From Pyrrhosoma nymphula (lineage: Eukaryota; Arthropoda; Insecta; Odonata; Coenagrionidae), in contig OY754329.1 in the NCBI GenBank assembly GCA_963573305.1, positions 137,503,422 through 137,567,421 of the forward strand: a stretch of 64,000 nucleotides of DNA, in the 5' to 3' direction. Below the pieces are notes generated by a model. That model was not told the DNA's origin and did not search any database. It was given only the letters and a program-made list of their open reading frames with translations. A program made the translations under genes and the position numbers. Positions 43,545-55,140 of the stretch are shown here, piece after piece (positions within the stretch are counted from its first letter, which is position 1; every line of letters starts with the position of its first letter).

Positions 43545-43965
43545 TTTCTATTCGCTCTAGTGCGCCTCTCTCTTCGAAACCACCACAATAAACTTGCTTT
43601 CCATTCGTTTTAGACCCTGTCCACTTCAAAACAGATCGGTAGCATAGTTGATGTGCGCTAAACAGAAAAAACTTCGACAATTGCATCCCAGATTGTTGTT
43701 TTTATGTTGATTTTCAGTAAAGGCATGAATAATTTTAAGTTTTAATGCTCTTCCATGGCAAAAAAACTTGCTTTTTTCAATACGTATTTTGAACGAATTC
43801 GATCATTATGCACATAACATTCGGCCGAGACTATCATGTACCCAGATAATTCCACTTATCGGCAGGTCACCGAACGTTTCACCAGCGCACATCGTTCCAT
43901 TCAATGTCGTTCGTGTGCGCTGAAGTGCGCTGATGTGTTCCGATCTGCGCTAACTTCAACACATT
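43545..43965 (+). repeat. Dispersed repeat D, shorter copy
   Basis: TTCGCTCTAGTGCGC, TTGCTTTCCATTCGTTTTAG, GTTGATTTTCAGTAAAGGC and GCGCACATCGTTCCATTCA occur in the same order as in 21170-22060. The middle of that other copy is absent here. No protein motif. Unknown type. Confidence 0.5.
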
Positions 43966-44214
43966 GATTGAAAAAACTCCCTCTAGCTTGAGTCCTTTAT
44001 TCCCTCCTCCCAAGGGATGGCTTAATATCTCTAAAGCTCTAATCACGTTTTCCACTCCTGCACCCTGTGCCATCTCATCTTTTTTCAATTTGTGCCAGCT
44101 TCTCCTCGCGACCCTTGCGAGAGGGGGCAATTTGAACTTCTCGCGAACTTAACCTTTCTCCCCTGGCTCCTCAATGTGCTGTTTCTTTCTGTCTTTGGAA
44201 GCAGTTTCATGACC

Positions 44215-44390
44215 GTGGTATTTAGGTTGGTTACGTACCTGTCTGGTAACCCGAAGGTCTTGGGTTTGTGCCCCATCGTGATCATGGATAGTGGTAGTGT
44301 TAGTCTTGGGAGCATGTTAGGACGGTTTGATATAAGCTTAGAGCTTAACGCTGAAGAAGGGGACACCAGTGTTCCACTCAAATGAGATTT
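44215..44390 (+). repeat. tRNA-like SINE copy with CTGAAGAAGG hairpin
   Basis: An A-box-like stretch (GGTTGGTTACGTACCTG, 44226) and B-box-like stretch (GGTCTTGGGTTTGTGCCCC, 44256) are followed by CTGAAGAAGG and a short hairpin GGACAC/GTGTTCC (44361-44374). The last part resembles the hammerhead-like units elsewhere but lacks a GAAA box. The short open frames covering it are chance. Confidence 0.45.
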
Positions 44391-46726
44391 ATTTCTTAGC
44401 TAGTTTGAGTGATATTTTAGGTGCTTAACTATTAGTTTTTTGCGTTGATTCCTATTAAAAATTTGACCTTGGATGAGATTTATTGCACACACTAGTTTTG
44501 ATGCTGTAAGTGGAACTTCACTTTAATTTTTTTCTTCATTTAATTTGAATTGTTCCACTATACCAGCTTCGAAAATTACACCGTTAATACAGTGGCTGTT
44601 GGAGCAACTGATTTTCAAGTCTACTACTCGTATCAGTTGTGGAAAAAATGTAGTGTAGTATAGTGTGGAAAAGCGGAAAGATGACCAGAGAGTACTGTTT
44701 CCAAACATTGTCTTATATTCTCTATGCTGATGCTTTGTTGTTGGTGATTTGAGAAGGTTTACTCCAGAATTATCGAAGTATTATTGTTTTCATGCATTGA
44801 ATTCGTGAAATGTAACAGCATTGATAATATTCCACCAGACAGAATAATACCCAGATCGGTTTCAATATTCTCACGACATTATGAGAGATTCATTTGTGTC
44901 GCTTGAAACATTGTGCATTAACATCGGATTTATTCTATTTAATATTATTGCGGAATTCCCCGACATCGCCTTCATCCAGTTCCTCTCTAATGTCGGTTCA
45001 ACGAAAACATCAGTTTCGTAGTTATTGTTACTTAAAAATTGATTGCATTATTTATGTTTTTGAAATGTTTAGTGCCAAATAGTAAGTGTACAATAAAAAT
45101 GTGCAATTAATACTAAATGTACCTTTCAATATTTTTGTAAGTGAAATTCAACAATAGTATTGTATAAAAAAAGCTCTAAGCTGAAGGCAGTTAGAGCGAA
45201 ATGTTCCTCTAATCATAATAAATTCCGTGCTAGATCTTTATTTTTCAATTTAAGCAAAATCAAGAAATATGATATAAACTTAGCAATATAAAAGACCAAA
45301 CTTTGTTTTATATGACTGAGTCTCTCACTAACTAAGTATGTATGCATATTTTAAGCTTCAACTTGAATTGTTAGTATCACGAACGCATGATTAAAACACT
45401 CCATAGTACATTTTTGTGCTATTATTTGTGGATCACACCTAGAATTAAATTTATTTTTTAAAAGAAGTGACAAAACATGTAATTGTGCAAAGCTTGCTCG
45501 ATGGTAACTTTTTGGTATTGCATGATATTAATTTGTATTCAAACTTTTACTAAACTTAACTACGGTCTCTTTTCAAAATAAAAGACCCAAGCTCATGATG
45601 AGGATTATAATTCATTGGTACCCGGGTAGTGTGAGTGTGAGAAAAAAATCTGTGGTTAAGTTAAAGTTTGCATATAAATTTATTTGAAATTATGTTTCTC
45701 TGGAGCTCACGTCCGTACCATTTCCCACGGTTATCGGCTTCTATTTTTCTGGCGAATGTCTCGAAGAGTAGTGCAGTAAGGGGCTGATTTTTTGGTGTAA
45801 TTAGAAATATGAATATTTTTATCTATAGTGACGCAAAATTTATTGAATTTTGTGTATAGCTACCTTGATTCCGATCAGTTGGAAAAAACAAGAGATTTTT
45901 TTGGTTGAAAAGTTAAAAACTTAAAATAGGGTAGTAGTGATCTTTGTAAAATAATATTGTATGTCGTTATACCATACTATGCGTGGTAATATTATATATT
46001 ATGTGGTGAAATTATATTAGGTATAGTGAAACGTGGAATTTATTTTTTACGGAGTATCATTAATTTTACCATACCTTTAAATCCATCACTTTTTCTCTCA
46101 AAAATAGTTTTTAATTCCAGGCTACACTCAGGTTTTCCCTTAATCCTCTGCGGCACAAATGTGTAAATCCTTCACGACAGCCGACCATGATTCGTTTGGG
46201 ATTTAGATGTCGTCAGGTTCAGCCGCGGATAAAAGAAATGTTCTTGTGATCCGAAAATGCTGCGGAAGGCCTGTCATTTAAGCTTGACAGTTCGATTTTC
46301 CTACGCTCATCCTACACTGGGGAAAGGTGCGGGGGTGATAGGAAGTTCCTTCATCTTTTTAAAGAGAAGCGACCCAGAAGCAATCTGCCCTCTACCGCTC
46401 TTCGTCCGTTATTTCGGTGTGATCTGGAATTTCTCCTGAGAAAATGAAAAAAAAGATAAGTCTTGAGACAATAATTTTAATAATGGTCATGCCTTCTTCC
46501 TAAATGCTCCAAAGCGTTTCAAAATAAGAATATGACAGATATGGTACCCTTAATTTATTCCACAAAAATATTTTCAACTGCAGATTAAACCGATGGGAAC
46601 AGGTGATACATGGTCGAATTTTGCATCATTAAATATAGTGTATAGAAATAACAATGTAAAGTTCCACTTGTATGAAGTAATTTCTATTTACAATGCACGA
46701 AATGATTTCTTAAGAGTTGGCTTTGT
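44391..46726. other. AT-rich, no gene recognised
   Basis: At 45174-45210 a small hairpin (GCTCTAA/TTAGAGC) enclosing CTGAAGGCAG and followed by GAAATGTTCC looks like a decayed hammerhead-type unit. Near 45299 a phrase similar to 7290-7330 recurs (ACTTTGTTTTATATGACTGA). Other short open frames have no motif. Confidence 0.4.
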
Positions 46727-46762
46727 CGAGGGTAGGTCGAAAATCAAAATCCAGTAACTTTT

Positions 46763-46798
46763 GCCAACGTTTTGGAACATAATATATTCCATCTTCAG
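46763..46798 (-). ncRNA. Hammerhead-like motif, left arm
   Basis: On the minus strand CTGAAGA, T, GGAA...TTCC, then AAAACGTTGG. The G of the GAAA box is replaced. The T...A flanking pair matches the C...G pair of the right-arm copy, consistent with CpG decay. Confidence 0.4.
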
Positions 46799-47058
46799 GG
46801 CTAAAAACAATACAATGAAGGTCAGCAACAACATCAACACCTCTTATTTAATAGATGTACAGAATATAAATATCATCACCACAATTTCCTTGGAATAAAT
46901 TCTTTATGAACTTCAGCATCAAAATGTACATATTTTGGTCTTTTTCTGGAAAAAGGATGCATTCTAAGGTAATTATAGTGATGATATTTGTATGCTGTAT
47001 ATTTAATATGTAAGAGGTGTTGATGCTGTTGTTGACCTTCCTTGGATTGTTTTTTGAC

Positions 47059-47095
47059 CTGAAGACGGAATATTTTATGTTCCGAAACATTGGCA
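47059..47095 (+). ncRNA. Hammerhead-like motif, right arm
   Basis: CTGAAGA, C, GGAA...TTCC, then GAAACATTGG. It has both core boxes and a 4-bp stem II with one extra base, as in the copy at 42465. Confidence 0.5.
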
Positions 47096-47131
47096 AAGAG
47101 TAACCGGTTTTTTATTTCCGACCTACCCTCG

Positions 47132-48660
47132 ATAAAATAAAATATTTCGAATTATTGATGTCGATATGATGAACACTGAATAAAAATGATTTCTATTCAT
47201 TGTGCTTTTTCAAATTTAGATTTTGGAACCTTATCTGGGGATTTATAAAGTGGTCTTCAGAATTAAAGTTCCAGCATGACGTACATTTACCCCTAACATT
47301 GATAAGGTAAATAAACGTTATGACTACAATTACAATTTTAACCACAGAAATAAAACAACGGTTATTTTCCCACGAAAAACAATTAAAATATCACAGTAAT
47401 TTAGCGAAAGTGGAGGCAAGTTTCTTTTCCATATGTTATTTAGGTTCGCAGAAGCATTCTTCTAACTGTGTTCTGTTTTGAGCTTTATTGGTGTGAGTCC
47501 GGATTTTATGTTATTCCACCAGAGAGCAGAACTTAGGATATATATTTTTATTTATTACAACTTTAGCCTCATTTTTAAGAAAGCGAAATTTTTTTCTCAC
47601 ACAATTCTTTCTCTTTACGACACAATTATTATTGGACCAATAATTGAAAGTGTGTGGTTAACCTTTAAAAATTCGTTTGTAGTTCAGGTGGTTCAACCGT
47701 AAAAGGGGATAAATTTCAATCATATTTTGGATATTTATAAAAAAAAACAAGTCCCTTAACTGATATTGAAAACAAAATTTTTTCTTTCCACTCTATTATT
47801 GTCGCCAATTGGACTTGAAACTACATGATGTTAAATGGGAGAAACAGGGAAATATAATATTTTTCTATGCAATATAAATGCTATTTTCACGGAAAACTGT
47901 TTATAAGAAGCACACACTCCGGGGAAAACAATTAAAAATATAATAGTTGCATCTTTCCACCTTATTTTTTCAGTTATTAGTTAAATACTTCGATAATTGA
48001 TGTTAAAATGTGGTAATTCAATAGAAATAGCGCTTCAGTCGGCGTCTACGGCTATAGCAAAGTGTTCATTAAATTTATATCCGTGGAATAATCTGAAAAG
48101 TTTGTATCTTAAATTTTCAATAGGTAATGCCATTCATAAGCAAAAGTGGCATTTTATAAACTAGAAATCAAAGAGTTGGAATTTAGTATTTGTTTTGACT
48201 CACAAAGTCGCGGTGGAGCCTCCTTATTACGCTGTTATCCAGAAAGTTCTTCATCAATTCCATTCGTAAACTCCCTATTTCGTCGCTTCATCTACAGTAC
48301 ACTTTTACACGTGTACATGTAGTACCTATTTCATACCCCCATCGATTCGAGTCATAAACTTTCGCCACCGTGGTGTGATATATTTTTTATCTTCCACAAG
48401 TAAAACTCCGGTTATCAGCGGTGACACATATTTGCTTCTCAAGAGCCTACAATCACGATCCACATCACATTTTTTACTGTCACTTTCTCTTGCCTTTATG
48501 CAGAATTAAAAACTGTTTACTTCATGGGAGAGGTTCTGCTGTGCTGCTTTCCGTACAATAAATAACGTCTCAAAGTTCCAGACCTACGGTTATTCCCTTC
48601 AACGTCTTAACGCACTATATTTTTTTCCCCTTCATTATTCATCGATTATCGTTCACATTT
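47132..48660. other. AT-rich, no gene recognised
   Basis: No motif-bearing open frame and no tRNA-like boxes. Ordinary sequence. Confidence 0.45.
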
Positions 48661-49205
48661 CGGAATTAATCTCTATTAAGAAGGTTCGGTAGTTTCACCC
48701 AAATAAAAAGAATTCAATGAAACTTCCTGAAAGTATTAATAATATTGTTCTAAAGCCACCTGAAAATTTTCAGAATTATTTACCGCAGGTTTTTAAAGAT
48801 ATTTGATCGAGAATTGGGCATGAAATTACACGTTCTTATGCCTTTTCTTCTGCATCCTGCAAGTTATGCATCCACCTTGGTGCCAATTACACACGATCTG
48901 CAACGCGCGCGAGGTATTTAGGTATTCAGGCGCTCGGAGTCAAAATCTATTATATGTACATTTTTCTATCGATGAAATAAATTATTATAAATTTAATAAT
49001 TAGAAAAGGTTCTTTCTGATGAATAAAGTCTTGCGTTCCCAAAACAATCCGTGTATTTTCATGACCACTTCTCGTTCAAATATCTTAAGAAATCTGCGTC
49101 AAATAATTCTGAAAAAAATCAGGTAGCTTTAAGACAACCAAATTAATGTTTCCAACAAGTTTCATCAAATTCGCATTTAGTAAAACCACTGAAACTCCTT
49201 AAAAC
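48661..49205. repeat. Foldback element with ~140-bp inverted arms
   Basis: The stretch 48661-48815, read in reverse complement, matches 49070-49205. TAAATAATTCTGAAAATTTT and CAGGTGGCTTTA correspond to AAATAATTCTGAAAAAAATC and CAGGTAGCTTTA, and AAGTTTCAT occurs in both. The enclosed 250 bp have no coding capacity. The right arm abuts the Helitron-like sequence beginning near 49200, so the element may belong to it. Confidence 0.6.
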
Positions 49206-50817
49206 GGACTGTCCTGACTGACTCACTCACTCACTCATCAACGCACAGCCCAAACTACTGGTGATAAAAACGTGAAAATTTTACCCATCACGGTGTATAA
49301 GCGTATTGAGAAAGTATTTTTGAAATAAACTATTTTTGGGGTGGTTTTTACCCCATTAATGTTAACTTTTACTCCCATAAGAAAAGCATTGATTTCGGTG
49401 AATGTGTTTCTTTATTTGCTTTTTTAAATTACTTGCACTCAAGATATTGGATGGAAATTTACATCATCGAAAGCATAAAAAAATGCAGTATTTAATTATT
49501 TCATTCGATGAAAATTTCCTTGGCAACCAAGCGTAAATATCCATTTAAAAGCGATTTCACGAAGGGCTATTCACGCCTGCAGCATTTTAAGGCCAAGTTC
49601 AGTGACTAATTTGATAGTGTGTACCCCATCCTCTCTATTTGCGTTTAATGACTTTTACATAGTATCAGAATTTAGCACGTCACATTGAATTGTGTGAAAT
49701 TCACAGTGAAAAAATCATTCGCCTGGACTGGGATACGAACCCAGACCGCTCGATTTCGCACCGAGTGCTCTAACCAGTTAAGCTACCGAGGCGTCATCTC
49801 TCACTTTGAATTTCATGGAGGCTTTAAGGAGTGAGTTGTCTTCACAGGTACTGTGCGTACAATGCCATAGAGTACCCGTGTGAGAGCGCTAAGCGCTACT
49901 GTCTACGAGGTAAAGTCAAACTTAAAACACAGAGGTGTTTACTTTGACAAATTCAAAGAACTGCGGAACTGGTCGCGCAGTAACTTTGACGTTTTTTTTT
50001 CACTATGAATTTCACACAATTGTGTGTCCATCAGCAAGTGACTCCGTTAAAGTTACTGCGGGGCCAGTTCCGCAGTTCTTTGAATACGTCACATTGATTC
50101 TTATGTTCACATACCACGTTTTTCATGTTTTCTCTCTCGCGCTGAATTTTAACGGGCACCCTCATCTTGCCTTTATTAGCATTATTTATGGCCGCAATAT
50201 GTAATCGCATTACCAAGTAGTATACTTAGTATTTTTCTGCTTCTGGAATTGATATAGAATATGTATACCATCAAAAATATTCTGAGAATATGAACTTAAA
50301 ATCATGATGCGTAGGAGCATTTATTTTTTCAAGAATAACGAACGAAAAGGGATCGAACTGAAGATTATGAGATACATGAAAAGTAGTCAGTAATCTGTGC
50401 ATAGAAGACGTTTTATTATCCTTGAAGTTTGAAAACTGTACTACATTTCGTTTTTTTAGTTTTATACGAGTATGCATACTTTGTACATTATTTATAAGAT
50501 TATCATTATATATAAGCGGATTTCAATGAGACTTCACTCCTAAGTTCCAAAATGCGGTTAATGGCTGATTAAAGTACCTGAATATAGCTCCTTACCAAAT
50601 ATGTTGTATTTGTAACAATTGTTTTCTCTTCTTCAGAAATATCAATAAAATATGCTATTTAAAATATTCTCTAAATTAAATCTCAAATTTCATGTCATGT
50701 ATAAATATATTTTTGCCGAGAAAATTTAAAATGCTCAACTCGGTTCTTTTATGCATTATCGGTGCATAAATATAATAAATTCACAGATTCCCGTGCGAAG
50801 CCGGGTCCCAGTTCTAG
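49200..50817 (+). mobile_element. Probable Helitron (non-autonomous, with nested SINE)
   Basis: The 3' end matches Helitron rules. A hairpin CCCG TGCGAAGC CGGG (50790-50805) is followed eight bases later by CTAG (50814-50817) and a T, with no terminal inverted repeat. The 5' part (TGACTGACTCACTCACTCAC near 49216, then ATCAACGCACAGCCCAAAC) resembles text I associate with Helitron-like repeats in invertebrates. No Rep/helicase frame exists. A tRNA-like SINE/repeat-F composite (49680-50090) sits inside. Joining the 5' and 3' parts into one element is an inference. Confidence 0.5.
49680..50090 (-). repeat. Composite SINE (family A head plus repeat F), inverted
   Basis: Read on the minus strand, 49792-49721 is a good tRNA-like head. 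It has GCCTCGGTAGCTTAACTGG with CTCGG/TCGAG anticodon stem and a T-arm CTGGG TTCGTAT CCCAG. The linker 49795-49905 matches 43015-43095 inverted. Repeat F follows twice in opposite orientation (49945-49990 and 50037-50085), bracketing a stretch with AATTTCACACAATTGTG. The arrangement parallels 42876-43200. Confidence 0.65.
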
Positions 50818-52333
50818 TAAATAATATATGCGTTCAATGCTACTCCAATTGAATGTTGGCCCTTGTAATAAATACTTCGCGCTTGTCTTAATGCCTTGGT
50901 AAGTAAATTTTGTCTATAGACATTACCCTTAGTATGATGGACGCCTTTAGTAGCCATAAACGTTATGAATATGACATTTTTATCCTTTATTTGTTAAGTT
51001 TATGCCTTTGTTAAACTTTTATGTTATTCAGGTTTCGTTAAAAGTGGTATTATTAAGGTTTAGGAACTGATAGGTTGGGGAGTAGGGAGTGGTTGCTTAT
51101 TACCTCCACCGGTACTATTTTATCCGTCAAATCTGACTATAGGTAGTCAGTGGGTGAAAAAGTACGAACATTTTAGAGAAAACATGGCGTAAGAGTCGTA
51201 TAGGTAATGAAAAAAGCATTGCTGGTGGGCGGTCAATTTTGGACACAGCCAATTATTGCTTACGTAAAAAGGCCAATGAGATGGAAGTGGAGTTAAGTTA
51301 GGTACATGGAAACGAAATCAATGAAATTTTCGACTGGAGGTATGTATGGATCAAATATATAGGTGGTGGATTGTAATCACGAACTTGCTTATCTTCCACA
51401 CTGGTATTTAATATTTACATTCAAGTCAGCTTAAACATCTCTATGTACAGTCGCTTAATAAAGTTTTGCAACAAATAATACGAGTGGTTCGTGCAGGCCC
51501 AGACCTCTGAACACAGGGATTGATAACACATAAGTTTTTGTTTGACTGATTACATGTAACAAACATGGTAGTGTTTGACATCCATGCTGAAATAATTTCA
51601 GTAGATCCTTCAATGTTGCTCATCATAATGGATCACTGATTTCAAAAGTATTATGACGACTTAAACAATATGTAGGTACTTACAAATATTTTCTAAATGT
51701 TTTCCTGGACCCTGACGGAAAAGCATATCGCGAAGAACCTCATTAAGGGTATCCATTGTGTCAAAACGCTCTACTGATAAAAAAAGTGGAAAATGTCGCC
51801 ATTTTATGCTACAAAATAATGCATCGCAAGTGCTTTGATAATCGATCGTAATTATCGCGTGGGCAATTGACTTCGATGGATTGAAAAAGTTCACGTTTCG
51901 GTTGTGCGCAAGCTAACACGTAATTTTGTACTGAACGGGAGAGAGAGAGAAAGGGAGATAGAAACTCGTACGGGGAACTTGCTTGGGTGCGGAAGCCGTA
52001 TAGCTTTTGGCGGAGAGCGAGTATAACACGTAGCTGGCGAACGGAGAATGATCATTTGCTTCGATCACTTGCTTGGTGAGTGTTTTGAGGGCCATTCATT
52101 AGCTCCGCGTCGGCTCTTGGTATCTCGTTCGGAGACCACTCTTGTCGCCTGCCTTCTCCCTCTGCCTTCCCCCCTTATTCGGCGTTTAGGGGTCTCCCTC
52201 CCTCCCCTCCCCCCAACTCTTACTTCCCTGTCCACCGGTTGTACCCACTGCTTTCTTGGGCTGATATGTACTGCATTTACACTCTATGGTTTCAGGCTTT
52301 ACTTTGTGGAAGTATTTATTATCCTTACTAATT
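50818..52333. other. No gene recognised
   Basis: AT-rich to 51900, then a CT-rich stretch (52100-52240) with a motif-free open frame (52048-52335). Nothing supportable. Confidence 0.4.
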
Positions 52334-52968
52334 AATATACTTTGTACTTTTCCACAGAATTTTTTTTATTTCAATATGAAACTTATGACAATGATTAACA
52401 TAGCCGCGAACAATGGGTACATCCCCAATCTATTACACAGAATACTACGAAAAAAAAGAAAACAATAGCCATAAAATGGATTTACTCCGCTCAGCCCGCA
52501 GAACAAAAAGACTAAGTGGTGCTCTCTCACATTCCTGGGAATCATCTCATATGAGATTTCTAATCACCTGCCTACCTCATTTAAAGGAGCCTTTTACCCA
52601 CCTTTAACCCGTTCCAAGCTCCAAGTTAATGTTAATGACAACCTAGAAAGAATTCTCAAGTCAGGCATTTATAAAGAAATTGCCGACCCTAATACGAACC
52701 TTTGTAATGAGCAATTGTTCCCTCAGTCCTCCTCTCTCCTTTCCGAGATACTTACCTTAAGAAAAATCAATCATTCAAGCCGCTTGTCCACGCCCACTTT
52801 TCCACGGTATAACCGCCGCGGCCGCCTCCCTCACTCAAGCCCCGTAACTACGACAACAAACAATTGTCAATAAACAAAACAAACTAGGAATTTGTACCTG
52901 ATTATGACGTAGATCGGCGAAACGCGTTGTACCGTTAGTAAATTCAGAGGAAAAGTACAAAGTATATT
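52334..52968 (+). mobile_element. Penelope-like element fragment with short inverted ends
   Basis: 52376-52865 encodes the C-terminal part of a Penelope-like protein. It reads INIAANNGYIPNLLHRILRK, a stop, TFLGIISYEISNHL, FKGAFYPPLTRSKLQ and NLERILKSGIYKEI. The family pattern is A..NGY....I.RIL.K, then PG.ISE.I, then a SGIY start of the GIY-YIG domain. The rest of the domain is diverged. The flanks 52334-52360 and 52942-52968 are inverted repeats (ATACTTTGTACTTTTCC and complement). A decayed hammerhead-like motif (CTGATTATGACG...CGGCGAAACGCG, 52899-52926) precedes the right one. This layout fits a PLE with its terminal repeat. Confidence 0.72.
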
Positions 52969-53440
52969 ATTTAGTATGTACTGCACTGTTTTGAATGTTG
53001 GACTTTTAATATGTATTCTCAAGTAGGTTAAATGGGAGGGTTTTGGATTGTGTGCGAAACGATCTGGATGATATTCATTCTCCTGGAAAGTATTGGTAAC
53101 CATGATCACCTCACTACATTTTCCCCTTGTATCCGTTGAAGTTATTCTTATTTTTCTTGATTTCCAAAGCCTACCTTATGATTCTCGTCTTAAAATGTGT
53201 GTCATTTGCTAGGATTGCTACGTTATCAACGCCAATTAATCGTTCTCGAGCTTGAGTTTGTCGTAATTTTTCCGTTTTTATGATATCAATAATTCCCACT
53301 TCCCGCTCTGACCGTCTCATCCTCAAGATAACGGAGTTCGTAAAGACGGACTTTCGTACCTATTCTTCATCTCCCTTAAATTGTTGGTTGGTTGTTTGCG
53401 GGATGCGACTCACATCTGATGTAATTTGCGCCATTGGGGA
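52969..53440. other. No gene recognised
   Basis: Unremarkable sequence between the PLE fragment and the next LINE remnant. Confidence 0.45.
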
Positions 53441-53444
53441 GAGA

Positions 53445-54040
53445 TTAGATTGGAGAGAGAGGAGAGGTTTACATAACACATCACTAAAAATAACTACAAA
53501 TGTAAAAATTGAAAAATTAAAATCGGAAATGACACAGTGAGATGAACAACAAGGTTTTCGAGGCGGTAGATCTTTTACTGACTCTATATACGTAGTCCTA
53601 CCAATAGTAGAGAAGCCATTAGAATACAAAAAACCTGTTTTCATGCGTTGTTTGGACTTAAAGAACACCCTTGATAGAGTCCGCCTAAAAGACCTAAAGG
53701 AAAGTTTCTCCGGCCATAATAGCAGTAATCCAAGATGTATACACGGAAAACAAAATAACCATTAAAAGTAACGGAGAATTCTCCGAATCATTGAAAGTGA
53801 AAAAGGGAATTAGCAAAGGGGACTCCCTGAGTCCGCTACTTTTTATACTAGTTATGGACGAAATAATTAAAATATAAAACAACATAAAAGAATATCAACT
53901 TGAAGGAAACACCCCACCCTAAATACCCTATGCTACGCAGACGATGCAATACTAATAGCAGAAAATGAAGATGATTTACGAAAGACTTTGATAAGATTAA
54001 TGGAGATAGGAAATAAATATAACATGAAAAAAGCACCGGA
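53445..54040 (+). pseudogene. LINE (RTE-like) reverse transcriptase core fragment
   Basis: The plus strand encodes, in changing frames, LHNTSLKITTNVKIEKLKSE, DEQQGFRGGRSFTDSIYVV, LDLKNTLDRVRLKDL, ISKGDSLSPLLFILVMDEII and TLCYADDAILIAENEDDLRK. These are consecutive RT motifs. The first catalytic Asp motif is degenerate, and the YADD box is intact. Several stops and frameshifts interrupt it. The wording differs from the main RTE element (36472-39776), so it is another family. It breaks off near 54040, where unrelated sequence begins. Confidence 0.8.
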
Positions 54041-54309
54041 AAAAAACCAAAACAATCGTAACATCAATCGTAACATGTTGGTTGTTGTTGGCAGGAGCGC
54101 TGGATTTCGGTGTGGTTGTGGTTGCGCCTCGATCTTGGTGATTGTGGATCCGATGTGCTTTCCGTGATGAATGTTGTAGCCGGAGTTTCTGTAGTGTTGG
54201 AGATGACATTCTCTGGTCTCTATCATCCTTTAAATGGAGGAAAGATTACTACGCATATTTGCAAGTCAAATATCACCATGGAGCGCAGTGCTTGATTTGC
54301 TCCCCACAG
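54041..54309. other. Unrecognised sequence following the LINE break
   Basis: A GT-rich stretch (GGTTGTTGTTGG..., 54078-54135) and open frames without motif. It may be the 5' body of the inverted SINE that follows. Confidence 0.35.
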
Positions 54310-54420
54310 TTTACCACCGGTCAGTATTGGGATTCCACTGAAAATCACCAGCCTCTGCCGGGATATAAACCAGGCACCTCAGGATGGGAGCCAGGAGCCA
54401 TTTATAGAATTTCACTGGGT
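54310..54420 (-). repeat. SINE family B, inverted copy
   Basis: On the minus strand CCTGGTTTATATCCCGGCAG is a B-box-like T-arm. It is followed by GTGATTTTCAGTGGAATCCC, paralleling 16221-16241 of the copy at 16156. The A-box region is diverged. Confidence 0.5.
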
Positions 54421-54689
54421 GTAAAAAAAATGGCACAAAATGTGAAAATTTCTGCCACGTGAAACGTGTTTATGTATCCCGACCTTGATGTGCTACTCGC
54501 CGGTAACATTCCTTGGCGTGTAAGTAAACACGCTGCGAGAATTCTAGCGAAAGCGAAAGTCCTTTCTCTTTCCCTCCATCGTTATTTATTCTATTATCCG
54601 TGACCTAGTCCTTCGTCCTGGACACCATTCATATCCACCTCCCTCCTCTTTACTGGACCCACGTTGTTTCGCTCTCTTCAGGGGGAGCC
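54421..54689. other. No gene recognised
   Basis: CT-rich in the second half (54560-54670); no motif. Confidence 0.4.
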
Positions 54690-54775
54690 ATTACTTTTGC
54701 ATTCCGTTGGAATTGAAACCAGGGCATTTGGGTAGCCAGTACTTTGGCCACTGTACCAACCATATCCCCATATCC
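54690..54775 (-). repeat. tRNA-like SINE head, inverted
   Basis: On the minus strand GGTTGGTACAGTGGCCAAAG is an A-box/D-arm and CCCTGGTTTCAATTCCAAC a B-box/T-arm at normal spacing. No working tRNA is expected. Confidence 0.5.
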
Positions 54776-54924
54776 CTTGATTACTTGTTCTTTCCATCTA
54801 CTTATTTCCTCCTTTTGATTTTATCTAGCGTCATCCTTTCTCTTTCTGTCTTATATTTTCCTTATCGTATCTACATTTCATTTTTATGTTTTTTTGTTTG
54901 TTCTTGATGTAGCAGAACATTATT

Positions 54925-55140
54925 TATTTATTATTCACGTCCAATTACAGATAAAGGCCAAGTACATTGTACAAATAACAAACCCTCCTACCTAGCATAC
55001 CTATTAGGAGATTTTCCTTGGATTTTAACCCCCCCTTCTGGTGGAGATGTTTTCCTGCAGTGGGTTTCTTCGACGAGGATGTAATAGTAATAATTCTTGA
55101 GTTTTCCCACATTTTCATATCTCTTTCTTTTAACAATTTC
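54925..55140 (-). repeat. Possible LINE 3' end (inverted)
   Basis: On the minus strand the sequence ends TTGGACGTGAATAATAAATA AATAAT. It resembles the short-repeat tails of CR1/Jockey-type LINEs. The preceding frame (55136-54945) has no clear motif. Weak evidence. Confidence 0.3.

Larger units (their letters stand above)
46727..47131. repeat. 405-bp long hairpin (PLE-type inverted terminal repeats)
   Basis: The left arm from CGAGGGTAGGTCGAAAAT (46727) to about 46897 is complementary to 46966-47131, with a loop of about 68 nt. Matched landmarks include AACACCTCTTA/TAAGAGGTGTT and AAATATCATCA/TGATGATATTT. Each arm contains one hammerhead-like motif (46763-46798 minus, 47059-47095 plus). Inverted terminal repeats with hammerheads are a Penelope-like feature, but no RT or GIY-YIG reading frame lies between the arms. 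It may be a solo or non-autonomous derivative. Confidence 0.75.

Noticed and set aside
43545..43965. Possible SINE with RNA polymerase III boxes
   Set aside because: No A-box/B-box pair at normal spacing could be found in repeat D.
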